A DNA stretch of 29,560 nucleotides from a virus: positions 1 to 29,560 of IMG/VR virus record IMGVR_UViG_3300031974_000226; one strand, written 5' to 3'. Positions 17,240 through 23,252 of this stretch are shown here, piece after piece (the stretch's first letter is position 1; each line of letters starts with the position of its first letter). Position numbers and translations under genes: made by a program. The notes beneath the pieces were generated by a model. The model searched no databases. It saw only the letters and a list, made by a program, of their open reading frames with translations, and was not told the origin of the DNA.

Positions 17240-17465
17240 GGACCAGTTTAACGAGCTTCACAATCTCGTAACTACTGAGTTCCTCAATCGTATCAAATCC
17301 GGTGAAGCCTCTACGCAGGATCTTAAAGCTGCGTGTGACTGGCTCGCCAAAAACGACATTAGTGGTGTTGCCCTTGAGGGTAACCAACTAGACAAACTGG
17401 CAAGTGTCTTGCCTACTATTGATCCAGAACTAGTACAGCGGAGATTGTATGGCCCGAAAGTCTAA
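17220..17465 (+). CDS. terS: Terminase small subunit (T7 gp18-like)
   Basis: 81 aa, close to T7 gp18 (89 aa). The small terminase recognises concatemeric DNA and recruits the large subunit to the portal. The sequence has an N-terminal helix (ATEDQFNELHNLVTTEFLN), a segment STQDLKAACDWLAKNDISG that fits small terminases of cyanopodoviruses, and a C-terminal IDPELVQRRLYG. It starts inside the end of the previous gene and overlaps the next by 17 nt. Unusually, the large subunit does not follow directly: three genes (17449-19438) lie between. Assigned by length, pattern and location. Confidence 0.72.
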   Translation: MKKKATEDQFNELHNLVTTEFLNRIKSGEASTQDLKAACDWLAKNDISGVALEGNQLDKLASVLPTIDPELVQRRLYGPKV

Positions 17466-17688
17466 GTACAGCGGTCCTAAGTACGCTAACGGTAACTACA
17501 AATCATACCAAAAGAAGTATGATAGTAGTTCTTTGCAAATACGAAAACGTACCGAACTCAACAAAGAGAACCGAAAACGCGGCACCTATGGCAATGGAGA
17601 TGGTAAAGATGTATCCCACAAAAAGGATGGATCTACAATTCTTGAAATTGCATCTAAAAATAGAGCCCGTAAAGGCAAGAAAGCATGA
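17449..17688 (+). CDS. Small highly basic conserved phage protein
   Basis: 79 aa, rich in Lys/Arg/Asn/Gly. Distinct motifs are KRTELNKENRKRGTYGNGDG, SHKKDG and a final ASKNRARKGKKA. I recall the ELN-x2-NR-x2-G-x-YGNGD pattern in small proteins beside terminase genes of cyanophages, without a known function. Its charge suggests nucleic acid binding. It overlaps TerS upstream by 17 nt and the HNH gene by ATGA downstream, so it belongs to the packaging transcript. Confidence 0.65.
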   Translation: MARKSKYSGPKYANGNYKSYQKKYDSSSLQIRKRTELNKENRKRGTYGNGDGKDVSHKKDGSTILEIASKNRARKGKKA

Positions 17689-18011
17689 CCCCGCTGCTCC
17701 CCAGTCCTGATCACTACCTGCAAAATCTAATAACCATGACTAGCCCTGAAGCGAAACGGCTATGGCGACGTGCCATTAAGGAACACTTCAACTGTCAATG
17801 TGTCTATTGTGGAGAAACTTATGAATTACACGAACTTACTCTTGATCATGTTGTACCTCGTTTTTATGGAGGACAGACGATCACGCGAAATTTGGTTCCA
17901 TCCTGCAGGAAATGTAATCAGAACAAAGGAACGAATAACTGGCTCACTTGGATGAGGCAGACTTTTGGCACTACGCCTAGAGAACAACTTATTTTATCGC
18001 ACATCAAATGA
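17685..18011 (+). CDS. HNH endonuclease
   Basis: 108 aa with a complete HNH domain: C39-x2-C42 (CVYC), the catalytic D54-H55 in LDHVVP, N69 in RNLVPSC, and a second zinc pair C74-x2-C77 (CRKC) followed by NQNKG. HNH proteins nick or cut DNA. Beside terminase genes they often assist cleavage at packaging, and small free-standing ones may also be homing nucleases. The gene overlaps both neighbours (ATGA at each end), which argues for integration into the packaging operon rather than a loose insertion. Confidence 0.88.
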   Translation: MTPLLPSPDHYLQNLITMTSPEAKRLWRRAIKEHFNCQCVYCGETYELHELTLDHVVPRFYGGQTITRNLVPSCRKCNQNKGTNNWLTWMRQTFGTTPREQLILSHIK

Positions 18012-19438
18012 ACGACTATGAGATTGGTTTAGAAGATAGAAAAACAGGTAAACGTTGGGCTGGTGAAAACTACGGCTGGCAATCTCAAGAAAGTTTTGAT
18101 AAACTTTATGTTCAAGGTAAGTTAAATCCAGCCCAACAACAAATTGATCGGTTAGTTTCACCTATAACTAAACCGCTTGTTCAAGCTGCTACAGATTTTT
18201 ATCAGAATGATCCGATAATTGGTCCGACATTGCGTTCGATAGGTGGTGGCATTTCATTAGCTTTTCAATCTGCGCCTCAACCTGTTCAACAAAAAATTAC
18301 TGAAGTTGCACAATTACCACAAACAGCTGCAGAAAATATTGCCGCTGCAACTGGCTTACCTGTTTCTTTAACTGATCCTTTTCTGATAACTGACGTAGCT
18401 ACTGGTGGTGCATCAGCATTAGCTAGCAAAGGTTTACGCCAAACTGTTAAAACAGCTGTTAAAGGTTTAGCTGATGATGTAATAACACCTCCTACGGGTT
18501 TGGCCCCCGCTGTGGCTGGTGCTGCACTTACGCCTCCTATATCTAAACCTAGGATTCAAGGTGGCAGCGTGTTTATGTCTACTACTTCACCTGAATGGAC
18601 TTCACCTAAAGCAGGTCTTGGTTCAGCAGAGTCACCTCAATTTAAACCTGCTGTTGAAACGTTTGAACGTAGGCGTGCTATTTATGAAGAAGTTAAAGCT
18701 GACCTTAAAGCAGCTTATGCATCTGGTGAAGTAAACGCTGAACGTTTGAAAAAAGCGTTGGCAAAAATTGGCAAACACGAAAAAGGTGTTATGTCAACTT
18801 TCCCTTATGATGAAGCTAACCCTGAAGCATATCTAACTGATTTACGGGTGTCTCAAGCCTATCGGCAAGAACGTGCAGGTCAAAGAGGTGTTCTTAGTAA
18901 ATTAGAAGAAGAGTTTGGTAGAGTTGATCCTTATGATGTCACTAAACCTGCTCAACAGCATCACGTTTTGGCTAAAGCTGAAACTAAACCTTTTGTCGAT
19001 ACACTGTTAAAGCTAATTGACACGGGTGTAGGCAATAAAGATGATTTGGTAAACTTCTTTGTTTGGCCAGAAAAATACGAACTTTATCCGGGTAATGTTA
19101 TTAAAAACCTGCTTGACATGGGTGAAATTACGCACACCGTTGCTCAAAAAGACCCCATGGCTTTGCATAAAATTTTAGACATGGCTGGATTGGAGTTTGG
19201 TGGTCGTACTAAAGCTAGAATTATCAAAGATTACGGTCTAGATAAAGTCACTAATGTTGACGAATTGATGCAAGCTTACGACAGGTATTTGCAAGAGATT
19301 GCAGTACCTAGCCGGGACATTGCTTACAAAGTACAAGATTGGTGGTACAACAAAACTATTAACACTTTAAAGGGTCAAGAACTTATAGATTTTAAACAGC
19401 GATATGCTGCACTACAAGACCCGCGTAAACCTAGGTAA
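18008..19438 (+). CDS. Large protein of unknown function inserted between TerS and TerL
   Basis: 476 aa, not recognised. The N-terminus opens with YEIGLEDRKTGKRWAGENYG, followed by helical segments with Ala/Gly-rich hydrophobic patches (about residues 75-175) and a Pro-rich stretch. The C-terminal third contains QQHHVLAKAETKPFVDTLL and LVNFFVWPEKYELYPGN. The HHVL followed by an Asn/Trp-Pro segment is reminiscent of HNH/AHH/LHH-type nuclease toxin cores (His pair, later Asn), but the spacing is not diagnostic. It is visibly richer in TTA, AAA and other A/T-ending codons than TerL, which suggests separate origin. It overlaps the HNH gene by ATGA and ends 3 nt before TerL. Options are an ejected virion protein, a nuclease effector or a packaging accessory. 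Confidence 0.75.
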   Translation: MNDYEIGLEDRKTGKRWAGENYGWQSQESFDKLYVQGKLNPAQQQIDRLVSPITKPLVQAATDFYQNDPIIGPTLRSIGGGISLAFQSAPQPVQQKITEVAQLPQTAAENIAAATGLPVSLTDPFLITDVATGGASALASKGLRQTVKTAVKGLADDVITPPTGLAPAVAGAALTPPISKPRIQGGSVFMSTTSPEWTSPKAGLGSAESPQFKPAVETFERRRAIYEEVKADLKAAYASGEVNAERLKKALAKIGKHEKGVMSTFPYDEANPEAYLTDLRVSQAYRQERAGQRGVLSKLEEEFGRVDPYDVTKPAQQHHVLAKAETKPFVDTLLKLIDTGVGNKDDLVNFFVWPEKYELYPGNVIKNLLDMGEITHTVAQKDPMALHKILDMAGLEFGGRTKARIIKDYGLDKVTNVDELMQAYDRYLQEIAVPSRDIAYKVQDWWYNKTINTLKGQELIDFKQRYAALQDPRKPR

Positions 19439-19441
19439 TTT

Positions 19442-21169
19442 ATGAACACATTAGACCTGCTTAAAGAAGATTTCAAACTATTTTTGCAGGCTTTGTGGGC
19501 TCAACTAGATCTACCATCCCCTACCCGTGCTCAGTACGCTATTGCGGACTACCTACAGTACGGACCGAAACGTCTACAGATTCAGGCGTTTCGAGGGGTT
19601 GGTAAATCTTGGATTACTGGCGCTTTTGTGCTTTGGACTCTGTTCAAAGACAACGAAAAAAAGATCATGATTATCTCCGCCTCTAAGGAGAGAGCTGATA
19701 ACATGTCTATCTTTCTTCAGAAGCTGATTATCGAGACTCCCTGGCTGAATCATATGCAACCCGCTGATGATTCGGCTCGGTGGTCTCGTATTTCTTTTGA
19801 CATTAAGTGCCCACCCCACCAAGCCCCCTCCGTTAAGTCCGTTGGTATCACCGGTCAGCTCACGGGTAGCCGTGCAGATTTGATGATCCTGGACGACATT
19901 GAGGTTCCCGGAAACAGCATGACTGAGCTGATGAGGGAGAAACTTTTACAACTCTGTACTGAGGCAGAATCTATCCTTACACCAAAAGAGGATAGTAGGA
20001 TTATGTACCTTGGTACGCCACAAACAGTTTTTACTATCTATCGTAAACTTGCAGAACGTAACTACCGCCCCTTTGTATGGCCTGCTCGTGTACCTCGTAA
20101 GCTATCCAGCTACGAAGGACTCATCGCTCCCCAGCTCCAGGAAGACATCGACCAAGGTGCCGATCCGTGGAGCGTAACTGACCCGGATAGATTTGACCAT
20201 GAAGACCTTATCGAACGTGAAGCGTCTATGGGACGCAGCAACTTCATGTTGCAGTTCATGCTTGACACAAGCCTCAGTGATGCTGAAAAGTTCCCACTCA
20301 AGATGGCTGATCTTGTCGTCACCAGTGTTAATCCTAAGTCCGCTCCTGATAGCGTCATCTGGTGCTCAGATCCTAAAAATGTCATCAAAGACCTCCCAAC
20401 GGTTGGGCTACCTGGAGACTATTTCTACACTCCAATGCAGCTCCAGGGAGACTGGGGGGATTACTCCGAAACAATCTGCTCAGTTGACCCGTCGGGTCGT
20501 GGCTCAGATGAGACGGCAGCAGCTTTTATCTCCCAACGAAACGGTTACCTGTACTTGCATGAAGTGTCGGCTTACCGAGACGGATACTCAGACAATACGC
20601 TTCTGGACATTCTAAGACGGTGTAAAAAGTACGGTGTTACGAAGTTGGTCATTGAGACGAACTTTGGTGACGGTATTGTCGCTGAGCTGTTTAAGAAGCA
20701 TCTCCAACAAACTAAACAAGGTATAGACGTAGAAGAGGTACGTGCCAATGTCCGTAAAGAAGACCGTATTATTGATGCCCTTGAGCCTGTCCTTAATCAA
20801 CACCGCCTTATTGTTGATCGCTCTGTCATCGAATGGGACTTTAAATCAAATCCCGACGAAGCTCCAGAAAAGCGTCTCCTCTATATGCTCTTCTATCAAA
20901 TGAGCCGGATGTGTCGTGAGCGTGGTGCTGTACGACACGATGACAGATTAGACGCACTAGCCCAAGGTGTTAAATACTTTACAGATGCTATGGGTATCTC
21001 TGCCCAAGAGGTCATCAAAGAACGTAAAAGAGAGCAATGGAATGACATGCTAGAGGCGTTCCTAGACGACCCAGAAGCAGAGACAAACCACATCGTTTTA
21101 GGTATGTCTTTAGACCAAAAAAGACAAGCTAGAGGTGGTGGTAAGAACTCAGTCCCCACCTGGATTTAG
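19442..21169 (+). CDS. terL: Terminase large subunit (T7 gp19-like)
   Basis: 575 aa (T7 gp19: 586 aa). The packaging motor ATPase and headful/terminal nuclease. The ATPase Walker A is at about 50-56 (FRGVGKS) and Walker B with the catalytic acid at about 148-153 (MILDDIE). A coupling-type motif YLGTPQ follows at about 189-194. The RNase H-like nuclease starts with D349 in CSVDPSGRGSDETA, continues with LVIETNFGDGI, and ends with the conserved acidic RHDDRLDALAQGVKYF near residue 515. All expected residues are present. A hairpin terminator follows about 50 nt downstream, consistent with the end of the late transcript. Confidence 0.95.
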   Translation: MNTLDLLKEDFKLFLQALWAQLDLPSPTRAQYAIADYLQYGPKRLQIQAFRGVGKSWITGAFVLWTLFKDNEKKIMIISASKERADNMSIFLQKLIIETPWLNHMQPADDSARWSRISFDIKCPPHQAPSVKSVGITGQLTGSRADLMILDDIEVPGNSMTELMREKLLQLCTEAESILTPKEDSRIMYLGTPQTVFTIYRKLAERNYRPFVWPARVPRKLSSYEGLIAPQLQEDIDQGADPWSVTDPDRFDHEDLIEREASMGRSNFMLQFMLDTSLSDAEKFPLKMADLVVTSVNPKSAPDSVIWCSDPKNVIKDLPTVGLPGDYFYTPMQLQGDWGDYSETICSVDPSGRGSDETAAAFISQRNGYLYLHEVSAYRDGYSDNTLLDILRRCKKYGVTKLVIETNFGDGIVAELFKKHLQQTKQGIDVEEVRANVRKEDRIIDALEPVLNQHRLIVDRSVIEWDFKSNPDEAPEKRLLYMLFYQMSRMCRERGAVRHDDRLDALAQGVKYFTDAMGISAQEVIKERKREQWNDMLEAFLDDPEAETNHIVLGMSLDQKRQARGGGKNSVPTWI

Positions 21170-21171
21170 TT

Positions 21172-21194
21172 TAACCCCACATGTATAAGGGGGA
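21172..21194 (+). repeat. Copy 1 of a 16-bp exact repeat (TAACCCCACATGTATA + AGGGGGA)
   Basis: TAACCCCACATGTATA followed by AGGGGGA lies just after the terL stop. The same 16 bases recur at 26919-26934 inside the RNA polymerase gene, where CAGGGGGA follows (one extra base). CCCC and GGGGG can pair around a loop containing the palindrome ACATGT, so each copy can form a hairpin. Confidence 0.8.
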
Positions 21195-21220
21195 AGGGAA
21201 GGGTGGACCCAACCCCCGAC

Positions 21221-21253
21221 GGGAGGGATTCGAGACAAGCTCTCATCCCTCCT
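21221..21253 (+). terminator. Rho-independent terminator-like hairpin after terL
   Basis: GGAGGGAT (21222-21229) pairs with ATCCCTCC (21245-21252). Inside, GAGA (21232-21235) pairs with TCTC (21241-21244) around loop CAAGC, with a 2-nt bulge. The stem is followed by TCTTT, a modest U-tract. It sits 50 nt after terL and before thyX, so it is placed to end the late transcript. A second, weaker G/C hairpin (GGG-TGGA-CCC with an outer GGG/CCC) lies immediately upstream. Confidence 0.65.
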
Positions 21254-21264
21254 CTTTACTACAG

Positions 21265-21270
21265 TATAAT
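21265..21270 (+). promoter_or_regulatory. Possible -10 box upstream of thyX
   Basis: A consensus TATAAT lies 62 nt before the thyX ATG and just after the terminator hairpin. No -35 match exists at 16-18 nt upstream, so it is only a weak candidate for a separate thyX promoter. CACTGTATTCT after it and CACTGTATCCT at 21316-21326 are near-repeats. Confidence 0.25.
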
Positions 21271-21331
21271 AGACACTGTATTCTTCATCCCCCATCCAAA
21301 CCTTTGAATATTAGGCACTGTATCCTACTGT

Positions 21332-21967
21332 ATGCATAACGTAGAACTAGTTCATGTTACACCCGACGCTGAATCCTTGATAGCGTACATGGCTAGGGTA
21401 TCTAACCCATCCAACCAAAACAATACGGAGACCTCTCCACGGCTCATTAGGTATCTAATCAAGCACAAGCATTGGTCACCGTTTGAAATGGTAAATATGT
21501 GCGTTTCTATAGAGACCACTAGGAGTATTGCCGCACAGATACTGCGTCACCGCTCCTTTTCCTTCCAAGAGTTCTCTCAACGGTACGCTGAAGCTTCCCA
21601 ACTGGGCTCACCGGTCACTCCAGAGCTTCGTTTACAAGATACTAAGAACCGTCAGAACAGTATTGAGGTAGAAGAAGAAGATCTATTCCTAAAAGACCGT
21701 ATTAGGTACCTCTATAAGCACGCTGAACAGGTTTATGAGGCACTTCTAGAGGCTGGAGTGGCTAAAGAGTGCGCTAGAGACGTTCTACCGCTCTCAACGC
21801 CCACTAAACTCTATATGAACGGCACTTTACGCTCTTGGTTGCACTATTGTGACCTTAGATGCGCTAATGGTACCCAAAAAGAGCACAAACTGATCGCAGA
21901 TGGCGTTAAACAGCTCATCGCAGAGCAGTTTCCCCAAGTTTATGTCGCTATGTGGTCCGATGCTTAA
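21332..21967 (+). CDS. thyX: Flavin-dependent thymidylate synthase ThyX
   Basis: 211 aa, normal size for ThyX. It makes dTMP from dUMP using methylene-tetrahydrofolate and FADH2, supplying thymidine nucleotides for phage replication. The diagnostic RHR-x7-S motif is intact at residues 72-82 (RHRSFSFQEFS) and continues QRY. Upstream HWSPFEM (about 47-53) is the typical family block preceding it, and LYMNGTLRSWLHY near residue 170 is the conserved C-terminal helix. No Shine-Dalgarno is seen before ATG 21332. ThyX is known from several cyanophages. Here it sits beyond the terL terminator, at the putative genome end, probably as an independently expressed gene. Confidence 0.95.
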   Translation: MHNVELVHVTPDAESLIAYMARVSNPSNQNNTETSPRLIRYLIKHKHWSPFEMVNMCVSIETTRSIAAQILRHRSFSFQEFSQRYAEASQLGSPVTPELRLQDTKNRQNSIEVEEEDLFLKDRIRYLYKHAEQVYEALLEAGVAKECARDVLPLSTPTKLYMNGTLRSWLHYCDLRCANGTQKEHKLIADGVKQLIAEQFPQVYVAMWSDA

Positions 21968-22070
21968 GTTTTTAGTCATTATTATGCTGACTTTTACATT
22001 TATAGAGGCAGCACACCTGAATTATCACGTCCAACAGGACGTTCAACGGCGCTCCACCGTAGAATTTTAA
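21960..22070 (+). CDS. Putative 36-aa membrane micropeptide
   Basis: An ATG at 21960, overlapping the thyX stop by 8 nt, opens 36 codons to TAA 22068-22070. The product begins MLKFLVIIMLTFTFIEAAHL, a hydrophobic helix that could be a signal anchor, then a polar tail with YHVQQDVQRRST. The overlap and clean hydrophobic N-terminus favour a real gene, but the length makes chance possible. No function known. Confidence 0.45.
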   Translation: MLKFLVIIMLTFTFIEAAHLNYHVQQDVQRRSTVEF

Positions 22071-22128
22071 CAGAAATTTCTGAAGCCTTATATCATATAA
22101 GCAACGCTAATCAATCCCCCATAGGGGG
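22071..22128. repeat. Cluster of three short palindromes
   Basis: Perfect palindrome CAGAAATTTCTG (22071-22082); CTTATAT-C-ATATAAG (22087-22101); and CCCCC-ATA-GGGGG (22116-22128). The first two are AT-rich and could be protein-binding or unwinding sites. The third forms a short GC hairpin and may act as a weak terminator for thyX. Confidence 0.7.
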
Positions 22129-22145
22129 TATCAAAATATTTTATC

Positions 22146-22234
22146 CCGCTCACTTCGTTCGCTCCTTTATACCGTGTTCGCGCTGTGTTATACTGCGCCG
22201 ACATGATTGCCAGGGGAGCGAGCGAAGCGAGCGG
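22146..22234. repeat. 20-bp inverted repeat flanking a promoter-like element
   Basis: CGCTCACTTCGTTCGCTCC (22147-22165) pairs with GGAGCGAGCGAAGCGAGCG (22215-22233). There is one mismatch and one G-T pair over 19 positions, plus an extra C-G pair outside (22146/22234). The 49-nt loop contains CGCTGTGTTATACT. As RNA or single-stranded DNA it would form a long stable stem. Confidence 0.85.
22166..22194 (+). promoter_or_regulatory. Candidate sigma70-like promoter inside the inverted repeat
   Basis: Extended -10 TGTTATACT (TATACT at 22189-22194) with a poor -35 (TTTATA, 17 nt upstream). The block CGCTGTGNYATACT is shared with the promoter at 22362-22375. It lacks the TGTCCAC element of the other three. 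A start codon-like ATG lies 8 nt after the -10 box. Confidence 0.4.
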
Positions 22235-22312
22235 CACTAAGTATAACGGTACGAATACGTATCAATATCAAACATTGATAACGATATGTAAAAGTCAAAA
22301 CATCTGTCTGCG

Positions 22313-22620
22313 GTTGAACGCCAGTCAAACAACTGTCCACCAATCCAACCAAACGGTGCGACGCTGTGCCATACTATATGCATCAACGACAGAGACAGAC
22401 ATGCGCAAGATTGAACGCCAGATGTGCGATGCTATTCGCGACAGCAAAGATTGGAAACTCGACAACACTGAGGTTATCAACTTTTACAATGATGATAAGC
22501 AACTCGTTGTAACTAGTGTATACCTGCACGGCAACCTGATTGCAGAACTTACTGACACTGACGTTACTATCTTTGATGGTGGCTGGCAGTCTAACACCAC
22601 CAAGTCACGATTGAACGCCA
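22313..22620 (+). repeat. Three dispersed copies of TTGAACGCCA
   Basis: Copies lie at 22314-22323, 22411-22420 and 22611-22620, all on the + strand within about 300 nt. The first is noncoding; the other two are inside the gene at 22401 but in different reading frames (IERQ and LNAI), so shared protein sequence does not explain them. Confidence 0.65.
22334..22375 (+). promoter_or_regulatory. Early promoter P1 (TGTCCAC-type)
   Basis: TGTCCAC (22334-22340) lies exactly 36 nt before an extended -10 TGCCATACT (CATACT 22370-22375), the same spacing as in the two promoters downstream. The -35 position is poor. The predicted start is near 22382, giving a leader of about 19 nt for the gene at 22401. 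Confidence 0.6.
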
Positions 22621-22760
22621 TTTGTTCTACGTTCTGTGTTGACGGTGAGGGTGTGTTTCAACACAAGTTTGAGTGGTTCATTCATAAGTTTGTGGGACAA
22701 GCTGGTACATCTAAGGTGTACAATACTATCCCATTTGTTAGTGGTTACACCTTCGCTTAA
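22401..22760 (+). CDS. Conserved cyanophage hypothetical protein (early)
   Basis: 119 aa from ATG 22401. The frame is open upstream to an ATG at 22203, but that extension is low-complexity and contains promoter P1; family members I recall start with MR-x-IE, as here. Contains NTEVINFYND, VYLHGNLIAEL, TIFDGGWQSNTTKSRLNAIC and later a hydrophobic/aromatic FEWFIHKFVG. The LHGN-x-IAE and DGGWQ-x-TTKSRLNA blocks are typical of a small family in cyanophage genomes with no assigned function. First gene of the early region and driven by P1, so probably expressed immediately after entry. Confidence 0.8.
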   Translation: MRKIERQMCDAIRDSKDWKLDNTEVINFYNDDKQLVVTSVYLHGNLIAELTDTDVTIFDGGWQSNTTKSRLNAICSTFCVDGEGVFQHKFEWFIHKFVGQAGTSKVYNTIPFVSGYTFA

Positions 22761-22797
22761 CTAACACTAACTAACACATTCACGCTAACACTCACTC
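22761..22797 (+). promoter_or_regulatory. 37-nt spacer with CTAACA repeats and an ACACATTCAC box
   Basis: Immediately after a stop codon: repeated CTAACA units, then AACACATTCACG (22773-22784), 13 nt before ATG 22798. This is the same box that ends the four hairpin spacers downstream, but no hairpin is present. No Shine-Dalgarno. Confidence 0.5.
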
Positions 22798-22980
22798 ATG
22801 ACTCCTAAGATTAAACTCAACGACGTTACCTTTGTTCTAGGCGACAAGCCTATGTCTCACCTGTTGTGGTGTAACAAGGTGCCCAAGGGTAAGCGTAACA
22901 AACCTGCCAAGATTAACGGTGTTCAGCATAGTGAAATCAGCAACGCGGTAGAACACACGTACTATCAGCCAGTTAACTAG
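22798..22980 (+). CDS. Small basic hypothetical protein
   Basis: 60 aa, Lys-rich in the middle (NKVPKGKRNKPAKINGVQ), starting MTPKIKLNDVTFVLGDKPMS and ending HTYYQPVN. No motif recognised. The basic segment suggests nucleic acid or acidic-protein binding. Bounded on the left by an ACACATTCAC spacer and on the right by promoter P2, which starts directly after its stop, so it looks like a self-contained early gene cassette. Confidence 0.65.
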   Translation: MTPKIKLNDVTFVLGDKPMSHLLWCNKVPKGKRNKPAKINGVQHSEISNAVEHTYYQPVN

Positions 22981-23029
22981 GTGTCCACTACCGCTTGACT
23001 TTTGCCCGATTCTGTGCCATACTAAAAGC
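22981..23029 (+). promoter_or_regulatory. Early promoter P2 (49-bp spacer, probable leaderless start)
   Basis: Begins right after a stop codon with GTGTCCAC. TTGACT (-35, 22995-23000), exactly 17 nt, then CATACT (-10, 23018-23023) with an extended TGC in front. Only AAAAGC separates the -10 box from ATG at 23030, so transcription should begin at or within a base or two of the A of the start codon. It has the same length (49 bp) and layout as P3. Confidence 0.8.
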
Positions 23030-23203
23030 ATGATCAACGAAACCAACATGACTGCCACTCTCCAAGCCGACGGAACTTATTTCATTCAGAACGCCGACGG
23101 TTTCACCGTTATGCGTAACGCTACCGATGCTTACCTGGATTGGATGTTCGAGCGTCAGCTGGTTGAGTGGGAAGCCGAGATGAACGAAGAGCCAATCTAC
23201 TAA
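23030..23203 (+). CDS. Small acidic early protein (57 aa)
   Basis: 57 codons from ATG 23030 to TAA 23201-23203. Contains TATLQADGTYFIQNADGFTV, then an acidic C-terminal helix (DWMFERQLVEWEAEMNEEP). Few basic residues. No family recognised. Small acidic phage early proteins often block host enzymes (T7 gp0.3 and gp2 are examples), but that is only an analogy. The start is supported by the promoter, whose predicted transcription start coincides with this ATG. It lies alone between two 49-bp promoter spacers. Confidence 0.7.
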   Translation: MINETNMTATLQADGTYFIQNADGFTVMRNATDAYLDWMFERQLVEWEAEMNEEPIY

Positions 23204-23252
23204 GTGTCCACCATCGCTTGCAATCCGCTCCAATCCGTGCCATACTACGTAC
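23204..23252 (+). promoter_or_regulatory. Early promoter P3 (49-bp spacer, probable leaderless start)
   Basis: Starts directly after a stop codon with GTGTCCAC. -35 TTGCAA (23218-23223), 17-nt spacer, extended -10 TGCCATACT (CATACT 23241-23246), then ACGTAC and ATG 23253. Identical in length to P2 and about two-thirds identical in sequence, with TGTCCAC again 36 nt before CATACT. Confidence 0.8.

Larger units (their letters stand above)
22071..22400. other. 330-nt noncoding junction between late and early modules
   Basis: This is the longest stretch without a convincing gene. It holds three short palindromes, a 20-bp inverted repeat flanking a promoter-like sequence, a 7-bp inverted repeat TATCAAT/ATTGATA (22260-22266 and 22274-22280), one copy of TTGAACGCCA and a promoter for the next gene. 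One frame is open from 22185 into the gene at 22401, but its product is low-complexity and judged noncoding. In T7-like phages this junction is where the two genome ends meet. Confidence 0.7.

Noticed and set aside
21189-21223. G-quadruplex in the GGGGGAAGGGAAGGG tract after terL
   Set aside because: Only three close G-runs are present; the fourth is 17 nt away across a C-rich stretch that would rather pair with the Gs as a hairpin.
22203-22760. Longer version of the early gene starting at ATG 22203, 8 nt after a -10-like TATACT
   Set aside because: The extra 66 residues are low-complexity, cover a 3' arm of the inverted repeat and promoter P1, and do not resemble the remembered family N-terminus. 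It remains possible that it is a leaderless long form.
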